Shown here one piece after another: positions 29,698 through 38,978 of a stretch of DNA of 64,000 nt (the stretch's first letter is position 1; every line of letters begins with the position of its first letter). The stretch lies in assembly GCF_000231055.2 (NCBI RefSeq), contig NZ_CM001466.1:1542900-1606899 (forward strand). Direction: 5' to 3'. Source of the stretch: Saccharomonospora azurea NA-128. Lineage in GTDB: Bacteria > Actinomycetota > Actinomycetes > Mycobacteriales > Pseudonocardiaceae. Made by a program: the position numbers and the translations under genes. Under the pieces are notes generated by a model that saw nothing but the letters and a program-made list of their open reading frames with translations, made no database searches and was not told the DNA's origin.

Positions 29698-30177
29698 TCA
29701 CTCGCTGCGGTCCTGCGGGGCCGCCCCTTCGGCGATCGCCTCACGCAGGTTCTTGATCTCGGACTCGAAGTCCTCGATCGACGAGAAGGATCGGTAGACG
29801 CTCGCGAACCTCAGGTACGCGACGGCGTCGAGCTCCCGCAGCGGCCCGAGGATGGCGAGACCCACCTCGTGACTCGGGATCTCCGCGACCCCGGTGGCCC
29901 TGATCGACTCCTCGACCTTCTGGGCCAGCTGCTTCAGAGCGTCGTCGTCGACGGGACGACCCTGACACGCGCGGCGAACGCCTCGGACCACCTTGTCGCG
30001 GCTGAACTGCTCGGTCACGCCCGACCGCTTGACGACGGCGAGCACCATCGTCTCCGACGTGGTGAACCGGCGACCACAGGCCGAGCACGATCGACGCCGT
30101 CGGATCGCCTGCCCCTCGTCCACCTCGCGGGAATCGACGACCCGGGAGTCCGCGTGCCGACAGAACGGACACCGCAC
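29698..30177 (-). CDS. nrdR: Transcriptional repressor NrdR
   Basis: ATP/dATP-sensing repressor of ribonucleotide reductase genes, 159 residues. The N-terminal zinc ribbon has C3, C6, C31 and C34 in order, followed by the ATP-cone domain (about 46-136, beginning [18 protein letters not shown]). Length and domain order are standard. GTG start. It is co-directional with nrdJ, its target, and two NrdR boxes lie over the shared promoter at 30312-30359, so the operon is probably autoregulated. Confidence 0.97.
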   Translation of the reverse strand: MRCPFCRHADSRVVDSREVDEGQAIRRRRSCSACGRRFTTSETMVLAVVKRSGVTEQFSRDKVVRGVRRACQGRPVDDDALKQLAQKVEESIRATGVAEIPSHEVGLAILGPLRELDAVAYLRFASVYRSFSSIEDFESEIKNLREAIAEGAAPQDRSE

Positions 30178-30311
30178 GGCCGAACACCTCCCGAAAACCG
30201 CCCCGCCACAGCGGGAACGTCACCAACAACCGCACACCACGGCGTACCACGCGTGAGTGTCGTCCACGCTCCGACCGGACACCGCCGATACCGAGCGACG
30301 ACTCGATCCTA

Positions 30312-30327
30312 CCCCAACTTGTAGACC
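30312..30327. promoter_or_regulatory. NrdR box 1
   Basis: CCCCAACTTGTAGACC; the core CAACTTGTAG matches the CWATATATWG-type NrdR core at 7 of 10 positions. It abuts the TAGGAT -10 hexamer of nrdR. Confidence 0.65.
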
Positions 30328-30343
30328 AATTACAGCGATGCAA

Positions 30344-30359
30344 CTACTAGATGTAGGGG
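30344..30359. promoter_or_regulatory. NrdR box 2
   Basis: CTACTAGATGTAGGGG; the core CTAGATGTAG matches the NrdR core at 8 of 10 positions. It is exactly 32 bp from box 1 (three helical turns), the usual spacing of paired NrdR boxes. Confidence 0.75.
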
Positions 30360-30517
30360 TTGACCATAAGCCGCACCCCGAGGCGCCGCAACCGGACCCC
30401 CTCACTCACAGGGGCGGGAATCCGACCTAGGATGCCACGCCCCGCCGAGGAGGCGGACGCCCGCCGGTACGCCGCCGTCGCCCCGGCCACACCCTCGGCA
30501 CGACCCGACCCGACACC

Positions 30518-30814
30518 CTACGGCGCGACCCGAACGACCTCGCCGGAACCTCCGCCGTCGGGATACGACTCCGCGACCACGCTCAGTCCCGCCGCGACCA
30601 CCGTGGCGGCGACCACGAGCGCCACCACCGACAGCCACAGCCAGCCACCCCCGCCGGCCGATCGACGGGGCGCGACACGCACGGTCCGACCGCGCCACAA
30701 TCGGGGAGCGCTCCGAGGCCGCGTCGGCGGGCGGCGCTCGCAACGCGCCCCCGACTCCACGGGCGGACGGTCCGGAATCCGGCGGGCGACCGATCTCCTG
30801 GCCACCAGCACCAT
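30518..30814 (-). CDS. Small SOS-type membrane protein divergent from lexA
   Basis: Predicted single-pass protein of 98 residues: a basic Arg/Pro-rich cytoplasmic head (1-53), one membrane span (about 57-81, WLWLSVVALVVAATVVAAGLS) and a short external tail ending GEVVRVAP. It occupies the place of the SOS-induced division inhibitors or cell-wall proteins next to lexA (Rv2719c/ChiZ in mycobacteria, DivS in Corynebacterium, YneA in Bacillus), which carry a LysM domain after the span. Here the stop comes where LysM would begin, and neither of the other two frames encodes one. The ATG at 30814 has GAGGTGG upstream and lies 52 bp from an SOS box. Role as a damage-induced division regulator is inference from position. 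Confidence 0.6.
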   Translation of the reverse strand: MVLVARRSVARRIPDRPPVESGARCERRPPTRPRSAPRLWRGRTVRVAPRRSAGGGGWLWLSVVALVVAATVVAAGLSVVAESYPDGGGSGEVVRVAP

Positions 30815-30866
30815 GCCAACCACCTCTTCACCACGAACGGCGGGCACGAACGACACGCTCGCGGGG

Positions 30867-30882
30867 TCGAACACCAGTTCTA
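30867..30882. promoter_or_regulatory. LexA binding site (SOS box) of the small membrane gene
   Basis: TCGAACACCAGTTCTA, one mismatch from the actinobacterial TCGAAC-N4-GTTCGA consensus. Confidence 0.8.
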
Positions 30883-30946
30883 TCGAACGCCCGTGCGAAT
30901 GTGTACCACCAACTCGTGCGAAAATCGAGTGCGTGCGGCGTGTTGC

Positions 30947-30962
30947 TCGAACAAATGTTTGA
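30947..30962. promoter_or_regulatory. LexA binding site (SOS box) of lexA
   Basis: TCGAACAAATGTTTGA, one mismatch from TCGAAC-N4-GTTCGA, 88 bp before the chosen lexA start. Consistent with LexA autoregulation. Confidence 0.85.
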
Positions 30963-31050
30963 AATCCCCGACGAAGCGGACTAGCGTCGCAACCGGATGT
31001 GTACACGAGCGCCACATCGGGCGGTGCTCATGACTGGGAGGCAAATCGCG

Positions 31051-31794
31051 GTGGCACGCAAGACAACGGGCAACGACGTGAGCAGCGGCGAGGTTTCCGG
31101 TCTTCCGCGCCCGGTCGAGAACCCGGACGAAAGCCTGACACCGCGCCAGCGGAAAGTCCTCGACGTGATCCGCACGTGGGTGGACCGGTACGGATATCCG
31201 CCGAGCGTCCGAGAAATCGGCGAGGCGGTCGGTCTCACCTCCACCTCGTCTGTTTCCCATCAGCTGAAGGCATTGCAGCGCAAGGGATATCTCCGGCGCG
31301 ACGCGAATCGTCCCCGAGCGGTCGGCGTACTCGCGATCGACCGCGCCGGTGGCTCCGCATCCGGTGCCGAATCCACGACGTCCCGAGCGGCGTCCGAGGA
31401 GAACTCCGCGATCCCCCAGCCCGCCCTCGTCCCGCTCGTCGGCCGCATCGCCGCTGGTGGCCCGGTCCTGGCCGAGGAGTCGATCGAGGACGTCTTCCCG
31501 CTGCCGAAGGACATCGTCGGTGAGGGCGAGGTCTTTCTGCTGAGCGTCACCGGGGATTCGATGATCGGCGCCGCGATCACCGACGGGGACTGGGTCGTGG
31601 TGCGTCAACAGCCCACGGCCGAGAACGGCGACATCGTGGCCGCGATGATCGAGGGCGAGGCGACGGTGAAAACGTTCAAGCGCCGAGACGACGGGCATGT
31701 CTGGCTCATGCCGCACAATGAGGCGTACGAACCGATTCCCGGCGACGAGGCCACGATCCTCGGCAAGGTCGTCGCCGTTCTGCGTCGGCTCTGA
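31051..31794 (+). CDS. lexA: SOS repressor LexA
   Basis: Self-cleaving repressor of the DNA-damage response, 247 residues from the GTG at 31051. An N-terminal winged helix (about 30-95, [20 protein letters not shown]) is followed by a linker of low complexity and the S24 peptidase domain with the cleavage site A135-G136 (RIAAGG), Ser170 (GDSMIG) and Lys207 (ATVKTFK). GGGAGG lies 9 nt before the GTG; an upstream ATG at 31030 lacks such a site. It is divergent from a small SOS-type membrane gene, with one LexA box for each side. Confidence 0.96.
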   Translation: MARKTTGNDVSSGEVSGLPRPVENPDESLTPRQRKVLDVIRTWVDRYGYPPSVREIGEAVGLTSTSSVSHQLKALQRKGYLRRDANRPRAVGVLAIDRAGGSASGAESTTSRAASEENSAIPQPALVPLVGRIAAGGPVLAEESIEDVFPLPKDIVGEGEVFLLSVTGDSMIGAAITDGDWVVVRQQPTAENGDIVAAMIEGEATVKTFKRRDDGHVWLMPHNEAYEPIPGDEATILGKVVAVLRRL

Positions 31795-31872
31795 ACAACG
31801 GCTCGCACCGAAAGCAGTCGGCACGCATCGTCGACGGTTCCCCCTGATTTCTCCGGAGTGAGCATTCCCGGT

Positions 31873-32946
31873 TCAGGTGCGACGACGCCGGCTGCCCCAG
31901 AAGACGAGGAGCGCAGCGCCCACCGCGGCGACCGCGATCGCGGGAACGGAGCCAAGGCCGGTCTCACTGTCGTCAGGAACCTCGGATGCCGACGACTCGC
32001 CGTCGGCGCTGTGCCGTCGTTCGGCGGCCTCGGTGTCCTCGGTGTCCTCGGTGGACTCGGCGGGCGGTACGAGCGACACAGCATCCGGAACGGCTCTCAG
32101 CGGCTCACCACTGCCCTCACTGGCGGACAGCAACGTGCCCTCGGGTGTGAACGCGATCGCCTCGCCCTGCGGTTCGTCCGGGAGAGGCACCCGCACGGGG
32201 TCGCGCGTGAACGCCTCGGCGATGTCGCCGTCGGTCACCGGATACAGGTAGGCGTCGGTGTACGTGCGCAGCGCGACCACGCTGCCGTCGGCCGACAACG
32301 CGGCTCCGGTGACCGTCACGCTGCCCACCGGCCCCACTGGCCCGCCCGGCGTGTCGGTCGGACGGAACGGCACCGTGCCGACTTCCTCGAGGGGCGTCGG
32401 TCCCGGGCTCGCGAGCGGCTCCGCCGGGCGGTAGACCCGGGCGACACCGAGCGCGCTCTTGGTGATGATGTACGGCGTTCCGGAGTCGTCCACCACGAGA
32501 GCTTCGGCGTCCCGGGGCCCGTCCGGATAGGTGAGCCGGTACAGCTCCGAGGTGCCGTCGCGGGACAGCGCGTGCACGGCGACCGTTTCGCGCCGGGCGC
32601 GGTTGTCACCGGTGTCGCCGAGCCACAGTGTCCCGTCCGCCGCGAGCGCGAGGTCCTCGACGTCGTACGGATCGGTCGGCGCCGTCAGAACGTCGCGCAC
32701 CCGGCACTCGTCGTCGAGCACCGCGACTTCGAGCCGCTCACCGCCGTCCGCCACGGCGTACACGTGGTCGGCGTCGGCGGCGAGCCCGGAGAGTTCCACG
32801 AGTCGCGGGTCGTCGACGTGACACAGCACCTCGGGGGAGGGCACCGTCGTCTCGGCGTGTACGACGTGCCCGCCCGCGGACGACAGAGCCAGCACCGCCG
32901 TCGCGAGTGCGGTCGTCGTCGCCGCCGAGCCGAATCGTCGGGTCAC
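31873..32946 (-). CDS. Exported, C-terminally anchored propeller-like protein
   Basis: 357 residues: a signal peptide (ATTTALATAVLALSSAGGHVVHA, about 8-31), a domain rich in short beta-strand repeats (GLAADADHVYAVADGG, DVEDLALAADGTLWLGDTGDNR, GAALSADGSVVALRTYTDAYLY) resembling six- or seven-bladed propellers, an acidic linker (TEDTEDTEAAE), and a C-terminal span plus RRRR stop-transfer (about 335-357). No enzyme motif seen. GTG start with TACCGT (plus-strand complement 32953-32958) 6 nt upstream, hence probably leaderless. It is 15 bp downstream of hflX and converges with lexA. Confidence 0.8.
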   Translation of the reverse strand: MTRRFGSAATTTALATAVLALSSAGGHVVHAETTVPSPEVLCHVDDPRLVELSGLAADADHVYAVADGGERLEVAVLDDECRVRDVLTAPTDPYDVEDLALAADGTLWLGDTGDNRARRETVAVHALSRDGTSELYRLTYPDGPRDAEALVVDDSGTPYIITKSALGVARVYRPAEPLASPGPTPLEEVGTVPFRPTDTPGGPVGPVGSVTVTGAALSADGSVVALRTYTDAYLYPVTDGDIAEAFTRDPVRVPLPDEPQGEAIAFTPEGTLLSASEGSGEPLRAVPDAVSLVPPAESTEDTEDTEAAERRHSADGESSASEVPDDSETGLGSVPAIAVAAVGAALLVFWGSRRRRT

Positions 32947-32961
32947 ACGGCTACGGTAGCG

Positions 32962-34431
32962 TCACGCGCGAGAGCCGTCTGTGACGTAGGCCGACAGAGT
33001 GGCGGCGAGCTCGGGATGCACCCTCGCCTTCAGCAGAGTGCCCTCGGGCCGGTGCTCCTCGGCGAGGACCTCGCCCTCGGAGTGAGCCCGCGCCACCAAC
33101 TCACCGTGCGTGTAGGGCACGAGCACCTCCACGAACGTCTCCGGTCGCGGCAGCCGGACCGCGATCTCGGCGACCAACGTCGTGATGCCCTGCCCGCTGT
33201 GCGCCGACACCACCACGGCGTCCGGCAGCATGTTGCGCAGCCGCGCGAGCGTCACCTCGTCGGCCACGTCCGCCTTGTTGATCACCACGAGCTCCGGCGG
33301 CAACGGCTCGGACCGCTTCTCGGCGATCTCGCCCAGGACGTCGCGCACGGCGCTGACCTGGTCCTCGGGCGCGGGCGCCGCGCCGTCGACCACGTGCAGC
33401 AGCAGATCCGCGTCGGCCGCTTCGTCGAGCGTCGAACGGAACGCGTCGACCAGCTGGTGTGGGAGGTGCCGCACGAAGCCCACCGTGTCGGTGAGGGTGT
33501 ACTCGAGCCCGTCCGGCGTCGTCGACCTCCGGGTGGTCGGGTCGAGCGTCGCGAACAACGCGTCCTCCACCAGCACACCCGCGCCGGTGATGGCGTTGAG
33601 CAGACTGGACTTGCCCGCGTTGGTGTAGCCGACCAGGGCCACGCTCGGAACGGCGTTGGCGACCCGGCGTCCCCGCTTGGTGGCCCGGATGGTGTCCATC
33701 GCCGCGATGTCCTTGCGGAGCTTGGCGATGCGCTTGTTGATGCGCCTGCGGTCGGTCTCCAGCTTGGTTTCACCGGGACCACGCAGACCCACACCACCGT
33801 TGGCGCCACCGGCGCGGCCACCGGCCTGCCGCGACAGCGACAGACCCCACCCGCGCAGTCGCGGGATCAAATACTGCAGCTGCGCCAACTCGACCTGGGC
33901 CTTGCCTTCACGCGAACGCGCGTGCTGGGCGAAGATGTCGAGGATCAGCGCGGTGCGGTCGATGACCTTCACCCGCAGCTTCTCCTCCAGGTTCCGCAGC
34001 TGGCCGGGCGAGAGCTCACCGTCGCAGATGACGGTGTCGGCCCCGGTCGCCACGACGATGTCGGAGAGCTCGCGCACCTTGCCCGAGCCGATGTAGGTGG
34101 AGGGGTCCGGCCGCATCCGGCGCTGGACGACGCCCTCCAGCACCTCGGAACCCGCGGTCTCGGCCAGCCGCGCGAGTTCGGCCAGGGACTCCTCGGACTG
34201 CTCCGCCGTCCCCTCGGTCCACACGCCGACGAGGACGACGCGCTCCAGCCGCAGCTGCCGGTACTCGACCTCGGTGACGTCGCTGAGCTCGGTCGACAGC
34301 CCCGCGACCCTGCGCAGCGAGGCGCGGTCGGAAAGTTCCAGTTCGCCCTGCGACACGTCGTCGTCGAACGGGTCGACGGTGCCGACGGCATCGACGGCGT
34401 CATGGGAAGCCTTGTGTGTCAGTTCTGTCAT
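32962..34431 (-). CDS. hflX: Ribosome-associated GTPase HflX
   Basis: GTPase that splits or rescues stalled ribosomes. The 489 residues show the N-terminal HflX domain with the glycine-rich linker [26 protein letters not shown], a G domain with P-loop GYTNAGKSS (G1), the DTVGFV segment (G3) and NKAD (G4), and a C-terminal domain. ATG start with AGGGAG upstream. In mycobacterial genomes it lies next to dapF and miaA, as here. A 6-bp hairpin (CCCACG-GTT-CGTGGG, 34446-34460) lies in the leader. Confidence 0.95.
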   Translation of the reverse strand: MTELTHKASHDAVDAVGTVDPFDDDVSQGELELSDRASLRRVAGLSTELSDVTEVEYRQLRLERVVLVGVWTEGTAEQSEESLAELARLAETAGSEVLEGVVQRRMRPDPSTYIGSGKVRELSDIVVATGADTVICDGELSPGQLRNLEEKLRVKVIDRTALILDIFAQHARSREGKAQVELAQLQYLIPRLRGWGLSLSRQAGGRAGGANGGVGLRGPGETKLETDRRRINKRIAKLRKDIAAMDTIRATKRGRRVANAVPSVALVGYTNAGKSSLLNAITGAGVLVEDALFATLDPTTRRSTTPDGLEYTLTDTVGFVRHLPHQLVDAFRSTLDEAADADLLLHVVDGAAPAPEDQVSAVRDVLGEIAEKRSEPLPPELVVINKADVADEVTLARLRNMLPDAVVVSAHSGQGITTLVAEIAVRLPRPETFVEVLVPYTHGELVARAHSEGEVLAEEHRPEGTLLKARVHPELAATLSAYVTDGSRA

Positions 34432-34835
34432 CGTCTCCCTATCGTCCCACGGTTCGTGGGAAAGAACGAGCCAATTGGCTGCTCGGAAGCAGTGCCACCC
34501 GCCTGGCGGTGTGGCGGCCCACCCGAGGGCAGGCGAGCGTGAGCAGGGTGAGCACTGTCACCTGTTCCAACGGGGTGGGCCGACGACCTATTCCTCACCC
34601 TCGCCGTGCGCCGTCGCCTCCGAGGTCGATCAGGAGCCGGTCAGTCGGCCGGATCCGGGGCGACATACACCGCGGAGCGATCACCGCCGTCCTCCATCGG
34701 CTGGGCGGCGAACTCCCCCAGCAGAGCCAGCGACCGTCGATGGAACTGCGCGCGCCGGTCGCTCGACACCTGCATGACCAGCCGCCATTGCCGGACATTG
34801 TGAGGCCCAGGAGGGCTCAGTCGTTGCCGACCCGA
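34432..34835. other. Intergenic region between dapF and hflX
   Basis: 404 bp between co-directional genes. Apart from a possible 44-codon ORF (34641-34775) and the hflX leader hairpin, nothing definite was recognised. Confidence 0.45.
34641..34775 (-). CDS. Possible 44-residue small protein upstream of hflX
   Basis: Short frame starting MQVSSDRRAQFHRRSLALLG and ending YVAPDPAD. It is hydrophilic, with no membrane segment. Roughly 80% of its third codon positions are G or C, as in true genes of this genome, and the first positions are purine-rich; the overlapping frames do not show this. The ribosome binding site is weak (GGCGG). Located in line with dapF and hflX, it may belong to that transcription unit. 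Not recognised as any known family; could be non-coding. Confidence 0.4.
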   Translation of the reverse strand: MQVSSDRRAQFHRRSLALLGEFAAQPMEDGGDRSAVYVAPDPAD

Positions 34836-35684
34836 CTAGTGACCCGACCAGTCCAGAGCGTTCCACCACGCCGCGTCCAGCTCGCCCTTCGCGACGAACA
34901 CCGCGGGGCCGGTGAGCGTCGACGCGCCCTGCCGCACGGTGACGGCCACGCGGCCGCCCGGAACGTCCACTGTGGCCTCACCGCTGTCGTCGCCACGCAG
35001 GTGCAACGTCGCCGCGACCGCCGCCACGGTGCCGGTACCGCACGCGCGAGTCTCGCCCACGCCGCGCTCGTGCACGCGCATCCGGAGCGCGTCGGGGCCG
35101 AGCACGTTGACGAACTCCAGATTGACCCCCTGCGGGAACACCTCGGCGTCGTACCGCGGGGCGCGCGTCAGATCGAGCGCACTCACATCGTCGTCGAGCA
35201 CCGACACGAGATGCGGGTTGCCGACGTCCACCGCGACTCCCGAGACCTGCCGTCCGTCGACGACGGCCACCGAGGTGCCGGTCACGGCGACCGGTCCCAT
35301 GTGCACGGTCACGGCGAGCTCACCGGAGGCGTCGGGCCGCACCCGCACCGGCCGGTCGCCCGCGCGCGTGCCCACGACGAACTCCGGACCCGTCTCCAAC
35401 CCCGCCTCGACGAGGTACCGGGCGAAGACCCGCACGCCGTTGCCGCACATCTCCGCGATCGATCCGTCGGCGTTGCGGTAGTCCATGAACCACTCGCCCT
35501 TGGACTCCAGTCCGAGGGCCTCGGACCGCACCACTCGCAGCACGCCGTCGGCACCGAGCCCCTGCTGCCGGTCACAGAGTGCGGCCACCCGCCGCTCGGT
35601 CAGCTCCAGCGACGCGTCGGAGTCGGGCAGGAGCACGAAGTCGTTCTGGGTGCCGTGCCCCTTGAGGAACTCGATGCCAGCCAT
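34836..35684 (-). CDS. dapF: Diaminopimelate epimerase DapF
   Basis: Cofactor-free epimerase converting LL- to meso-diaminopimelate, used for lysine and for the peptidoglycan stem peptide. The 282 residues carry both catalytic cysteines: C80 in EMCGNGVR and C215 in RACGTGTVA, and the N-terminal FLKGHGTQNDFVLLPD signature. The ATG at 35684 (MAGIEF) matches family length; the longer frame upstream lies in miaA. It is 10 bp after miaA. The product feeds the meso-DAP-type MurE found at the other end of the window. Confidence 0.96.
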   Translation of the reverse strand: MAGIEFLKGHGTQNDFVLLPDSDASLELTERRVAALCDRQQGLGADGVLRVVRSEALGLESKGEWFMDYRNADGSIAEMCGNGVRVFARYLVEAGLETGPEFVVGTRAGDRPVRVRPDASGELAVTVHMGPVAVTGTSVAVVDGRQVSGVAVDVGNPHLVSVLDDDVSALDLTRAPRYDAEVFPQGVNLEFVNVLGPDALRMRVHERGVGETRACGTGTVAAVAATLHLRGDDSGEATVDVPGGRVAVTVRQGASTLTGPAVFVAKGELDAAWWNALDWSGH

Positions 35685-35694
35685 GCCACCAAGG

Positions 35695-36609
35695 TTACGG
35701 GTCGAGGTGTGCCAACACGGCGCCGACCGGATCCTCCGCGCCGCCGTCGAACCACGTGATGCGGTCGTCACGCCGGAACCACGACCGTTGCCTGCGCACG
35801 AAGCGTCGTGTGGCCACGACGGTCTCCCGCGCGGCGGCCTTGAGGTCGCCGTCACCGGCGAGCGCGTCCAGCACCTGCCGGTACCCGAGCGCCCGGGACG
35901 CCGTCCTGCCGTGTCGCAGACCGTGTCGTTCGAGCCTGCGCACCTCGTCCACGAGCCCCGCGTCGAACATGTGCTCCACGCGGCGTTCCACCCGCTCGTC
36001 GAGCTCGGCCACCGCGCGGTCGACACCGACCATGACCGTGCCGTACCGGGGCGGCCCCGGAGTGGGGAGATTCGCGGAGAACGGCTCGCCGGTGACCGCG
36101 ATGACCTCCAGAGCCCGCACGATGCGCCGGGTGTCGGTGGGCAGGATGGTGTCGGCCGCCTTCGGGTCGAGCATCGCGAGCCTGCGGTGCAGTGCCGCCG
36201 CGCCCTGGACTCGCGCCTGTTCCTCGAGGTCGCTCCGCACGACCGGGTCCGTCCCGGGGAAGCGGAGGTCGTCGACGATCGCCTGCACGTAGAGACCGGA
36301 ACCGCCCACGATCACCGGGACCCGGCCCGCGTCCAGGATCGCCTCGATCGTCGCGCGCGCCTGCTTCTGATACGCGGCCACCGACGCCGTCTCGGTGACG
36401 TCGAGAACGTCGAGGAGGTGATGCGGTACTCCGCGGCGTTCCTCGACGGTGGCCTTCGCCGTGCCGATGTCCATGCCGCGGTACAGCTGCATGGCGTCGG
36501 CGTTGACCACCTCGCCGCCCAGCGCGAGTGCCAGCTCGACGCCGAGGGCCGTCTTCCCGGTGGCGGTGGGGCCGACGACGGCGACCGGCGCGATCACCGG
36601 CGGTCCCAT
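35695..36609 (-). CDS. miaA: tRNA dimethylallyltransferase MiaA
   Basis: Transfers a dimethylallyl group to N6 of A37 in tRNAs reading UNN codons. The 304 residues begin with P-loop [10 protein letters not shown] (13-22), then [17 protein letters not shown], the PHHLLDVLD block and the [14 protein letters not shown]-terminal motif. The ATG at 36609 lies 16 bp inside the upstream extradiol-dioxygenase-like gene, a typical coupling. The second-step enzyme MiaB is coded 3 kb away. Confidence 0.96.
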   Translation of the reverse strand: MGPPVIAPVAVVGPTATGKTALGVELALALGGEVVNADAMQLYRGMDIGTAKATVEERRGVPHHLLDVLDVTETASVAAYQKQARATIEAILDAGRVPVIVGGSGLYVQAIVDDLRFPGTDPVVRSDLEEQARVQGAAALHRRLAMLDPKAADTILPTDTRRIVRALEVIAVTGEPFSANLPTPGPPRYGTVMVGVDRAVAELDERVERRVEHMFDAGLVDEVRRLERHGLRHGRTASRALGYRQVLDALAGDGDLKAAARETVVATRRFVRRQRSWFRRDDRITWFDGGAEDPVGAVLAHLDP

Positions 36610-37295
36610 GTCGCCACGTGGTAGGCCACGCCGAACGGAGCGTCGGAGTACAGCAGCTCGCCACCCCAGTCGCCCGAGGAGCGGGCGAGCCCGGCCAGCA
36701 CCTGCCAGGCCGGACGGCCCTCGGCCTGGAGGTCGGCGGCGAGCGCGGGGTCGATCGCCAGCAGTGCCTCGGCGTCCGCCTCGGCCAGCGCGGCACCCAC
36801 GGTCGCGTCGAAAGCCTCGGCGCGTGGATCCGGCCATCCGGGAGGAGCCGTGGGGTGCCGGGTCGACCCGTCGCCGAGCACGAGCAACGCCGCCTCGTCC
36901 GCCCCGGCGAGTCGTTCACCGAGAGCGACGCAGTCGGCGACATCGGCATGGGCGCTCACGAGCTCCACCCGCACGGACTCCGCCCCGGCCTGGTCCCGGA
37001 GCCAGCCCGCGAGGAGCGCGGGGAGGGGCAGCGTGGTCTCCGCGCCGTCGGCGGTGCCGGACAGGGCCACGGGGACGTCCACCCCGAAACCGCGGAAGCT
37101 GCCGCGCGTACTCGGGTGCACCGTGTGGCGACCGGACGCCACCCCCACCGCGACCCAGTGGCGGTTGACCTGCGCCAACGCGCGGACAGCCGTCAGCGTG
37201 GCGTCGCGCACGGCGGCACTGCGCTCCACCGCGCCCGGCACGAGAGCGGGCACGAGCAGGGGAGGCGAGGGCACCACGACGGCACACGTGATCAC
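36594..37295 (-). CDS. Class III extradiol dioxygenase-like protein (Rv2728c type)
   Basis: 233 residues with the LigB-like fold outline: [18 protein letters not shown] at the start, [31 protein letters not shown], and [25 protein letters not shown] at the end. Members of this family sit upstream of miaA across actinobacteria. The usual iron-binding His pair of true extradiol dioxygenases is not clearly present, so enzymatic activity is doubtful. ATG start; 16-bp overlap with miaA. Confidence 0.75.
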   Translation of the reverse strand: MITCAVVVPSPPLLVPALVPGAVERSAAVRDATLTAVRALAQVNRHWVAVGVASGRHTVHPSTRGSFRGFGVDVPVALSGTADGAETTLPLPALLAGWLRDQAGAESVRVELVSAHADVADCVALGERLAGADEAALLVLGDGSTRHPTAPPGWPDPRAEAFDATVGAALAEADAEALLAIDPALAADLQAEGRPAWQVLAGLARSSGDWGGELLYSDAPFGVAYHVATWDRR

Positions 37296-37468
37296 GCGTA
37301 ACGAGGTTACCGGCAGCGTCCCGAGAGGTACCTATCGAGGCATGGAGTACCCATCAGCGGTGTTACCTGTTTGAATGCGGCCTACAGACCCGTACACGCA
37401 CCACCCGGCCCCGCAACACCGCGGGGCGCCCGCACCCACGCGGGCCGGACAGCGAGAAGGAGCCGGCC

Positions 37469-38896
37469 ATGGCCGAGCAGAACACCCCCCGCGGCAGTGA
37501 CGTTCCCGACGTCCCCGACGTTGCCGACGTTGCCGACGTCCCCGAGGGCGCCGAGGCCGCCCCGGTTCCCGGCACTCCCGCCGATGTCGCCGACACCGCC
37601 GCCCCGGCGGACGTCCCCGCGCCGCACAAGGTGCCCCACTCCCCCGGAGGCGCGCAGGCACCCGCTGTGCCGGTTGCCGAGACACACCCGTCGCGGTGGG
37701 GCCGTGTCGCCGACGACGGCACCGTCTACGTGCGCACGGCCGACGGTGAACGCGCCGTGGGCGTGTGGCAGGCCGGCTCGCCCGAGGAAGGGCTGATGCA
37801 CTACGCCCGAAGGTTCGACGACCTCCGCACCGAGGTCGAGTTGCTGGAGTCGCGGCTCGCCTCGGGAGCGGGTGACCCGAAGCAGGCCCTGTCCAGCGCC
37901 ACTCACCTGCGCGACGGCCTTGCCGAGGCGGCCGTGGTCGGCGACCTCGACGCTCTCCGCGCGCGGCTCGACCAGGTGGTGACCCACGCCGAGAAGGCCC
38001 TCGAACACAGCCGCCAGGAACGCGAGCGGGCCCGGGCCGAGGCCATCGCGCGCAAGCAGGCGCTCGTGGAGGAGGCCGAGGAGATCGCCGCGACGTCGAC
38101 CCAGTGGAAGGCCGCGGGCGACCGGCTCAAGGCCATCCTCGAGGAGTGGAAGACGATCAAGGGCGTCGACCGCAAGACCGACGACGAGCTGTGGAAGCGG
38201 TTCTCCAAGGCACGCGAGTCCTTCAGCCGCCGCCGGGGCTCCCACTTCGCCGAGCTCGACAAGCAGCGGGCCGCGGCCAAGCGCCGCAAGGAAGAGCTGA
38301 TCGAGCAGGCCGAGGCGCTGTCCGACTCCACGGACTGGGGCCCCACCGCGAGCCGGTACAAGGAACTCATGGCCGAGTGGAAGGCCGCGGGACGGGCTCC
38401 CAAGGACGCCGACGACGCGCTGTGGCAGCGGTTCCGGGCGGCTCAGGACGCCTTCTTCTCCCGCAGGGCCGCGGCCTTCTCCGAGCGGGACGCGGAGTTC
38501 GCGGAGAACGCGACGCGCAAGGAGGAGCTGCTGGTCGAGGCCGAGAAGATCGACCCGTCCTCGAACCTGGACGCCGCGAAGGCCCAGTTCCGACGCATCC
38601 AGGAGATGTGGGACGAGATCGGCAAGGTGCCGCGCGACCGCATCCGGGAGCTCGACGGGCGGCTGAAGGCCGTCGCCGACCGCATCCGCTCGGCCGAGGA
38701 CGCGCGGTGGCGTCGCACCGACCCGGAGGCCGAGGCGCGCGCGGCGCAGTTCCGCGAGCGCGTCGAACAGTTCGAGGCACAGGCCGCGAAGGCGCGGGCC
38801 GCGGGAGACGAGCGGCGCGCGAAGCAGGCCGAGGCGCAGGCCGCGCAGTGGCGCGAGTGGCTGCGCACGGCCGAGCAGGCCGTCGCCAACCGCTGA
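37469..38896 (+). CDS. DUF349 repeat protein
   Basis: 475 residues. After an acidic low-complexity head (1-70) encoded partly by five 9-bp tandem repeats (37499-37543, DVP/DVA units), the protein has a small folded part (about 72-110, WGRVADDGTVYVRTADGERAVG) and then long coiled coils with three DUF349 repeats recognisable by W-x2-A/TGDRLKAILEEWKTI, ASRYKELMAEWKAAG and AKAQFRRIQEMWDEIG spaced about 75 residues apart. Cytoplasmic; function of the family is unsettled. It has the position of Rv2731 relative to miaA/miaB. ATG start with AGAAGGAG upstream. A strong bidirectional hairpin follows. Confidence 0.88.
   Translation: MAEQNTPRGSDVPDVPDVADVADVPEGAEAAPVPGTPADVADTAAPADVPAPHKVPHSPGGAQAPAVPVAETHPSRWGRVADDGTVYVRTADGERAVGVWQAGSPEEGLMHYARRFDDLRTEVELLESRLASGAGDPKQALSSATHLRDGLAEAAVVGDLDALRARLDQVVTHAEKALEHSRQERERARAEAIARKQALVEEAEEIAATSTQWKAAGDRLKAILEEWKTIKGVDRKTDDELWKRFSKARESFSRRRGSHFAELDKQRAAAKRRKEELIEQAEALSDSTDWGPTASRYKELMAEWKAAGRAPKDADDALWQRFRAAQDAFFSRRAAAFSERDAEFAENATRKEELLVEAEKIDPSSNLDAAKAQFRRIQEMWDEIGKVPRDRIRELDGRLKAVADRIRSAEDARWRRTDPEAEARAAQFRERVEQFEAQAAKARAAGDERRAKQAEAQAAQWREWLRTAEQAVANR
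37499..37543 (+). repeat. 9-bp tandem repeat in the DUF349 gene
   Basis: Five in-frame units of the GACGTTGCC/GACGTCCCC type coding DVP/DVA triplets. Such in-frame runs can change copy number without breaking the gene. Confidence 0.8.
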
Positions 38897-38911
38897 CCCA
38901 GGCAGGAGACG

Positions 38912-38951
38912 AACGAAGGGGTGGGGAGCCGCGGCTCCTCACCCCTTCGTT
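38912..38951. terminator. Bidirectional hairpin terminator
   Basis: About 18 bp of nearly perfect stem (AACGAAGGGGTGGGGAGC with its complement, one G-T pair) and a 4-nt loop, between the DUF349 gene and the convergent membrane-protein gene. Confidence 0.88.
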
Positions 38952-38978
38952 GTCGTACGCACCGTCATCGTGGCCGGG

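Larger units (their letters stand above)
30178..30517. other. nrdR leader and flanking non-coding DNA
   Basis: 340 bp between nrdR and the small membrane-protein ORF. It contains the nrdR promoter (-10 TAGGAT on the minus strand, 30306-30311) and two NrdR boxes. The leader shows no cobalamin riboswitch box; from about 30360 to 30517 nothing was recognised. Confidence 0.55.

Noticed and set aside
30178-30360. Cobalamin riboswitch in front of nrdR-nrdJ
   Set aside because: The leader has no B12-box-like segment; NrdR boxes explain the regulation better.
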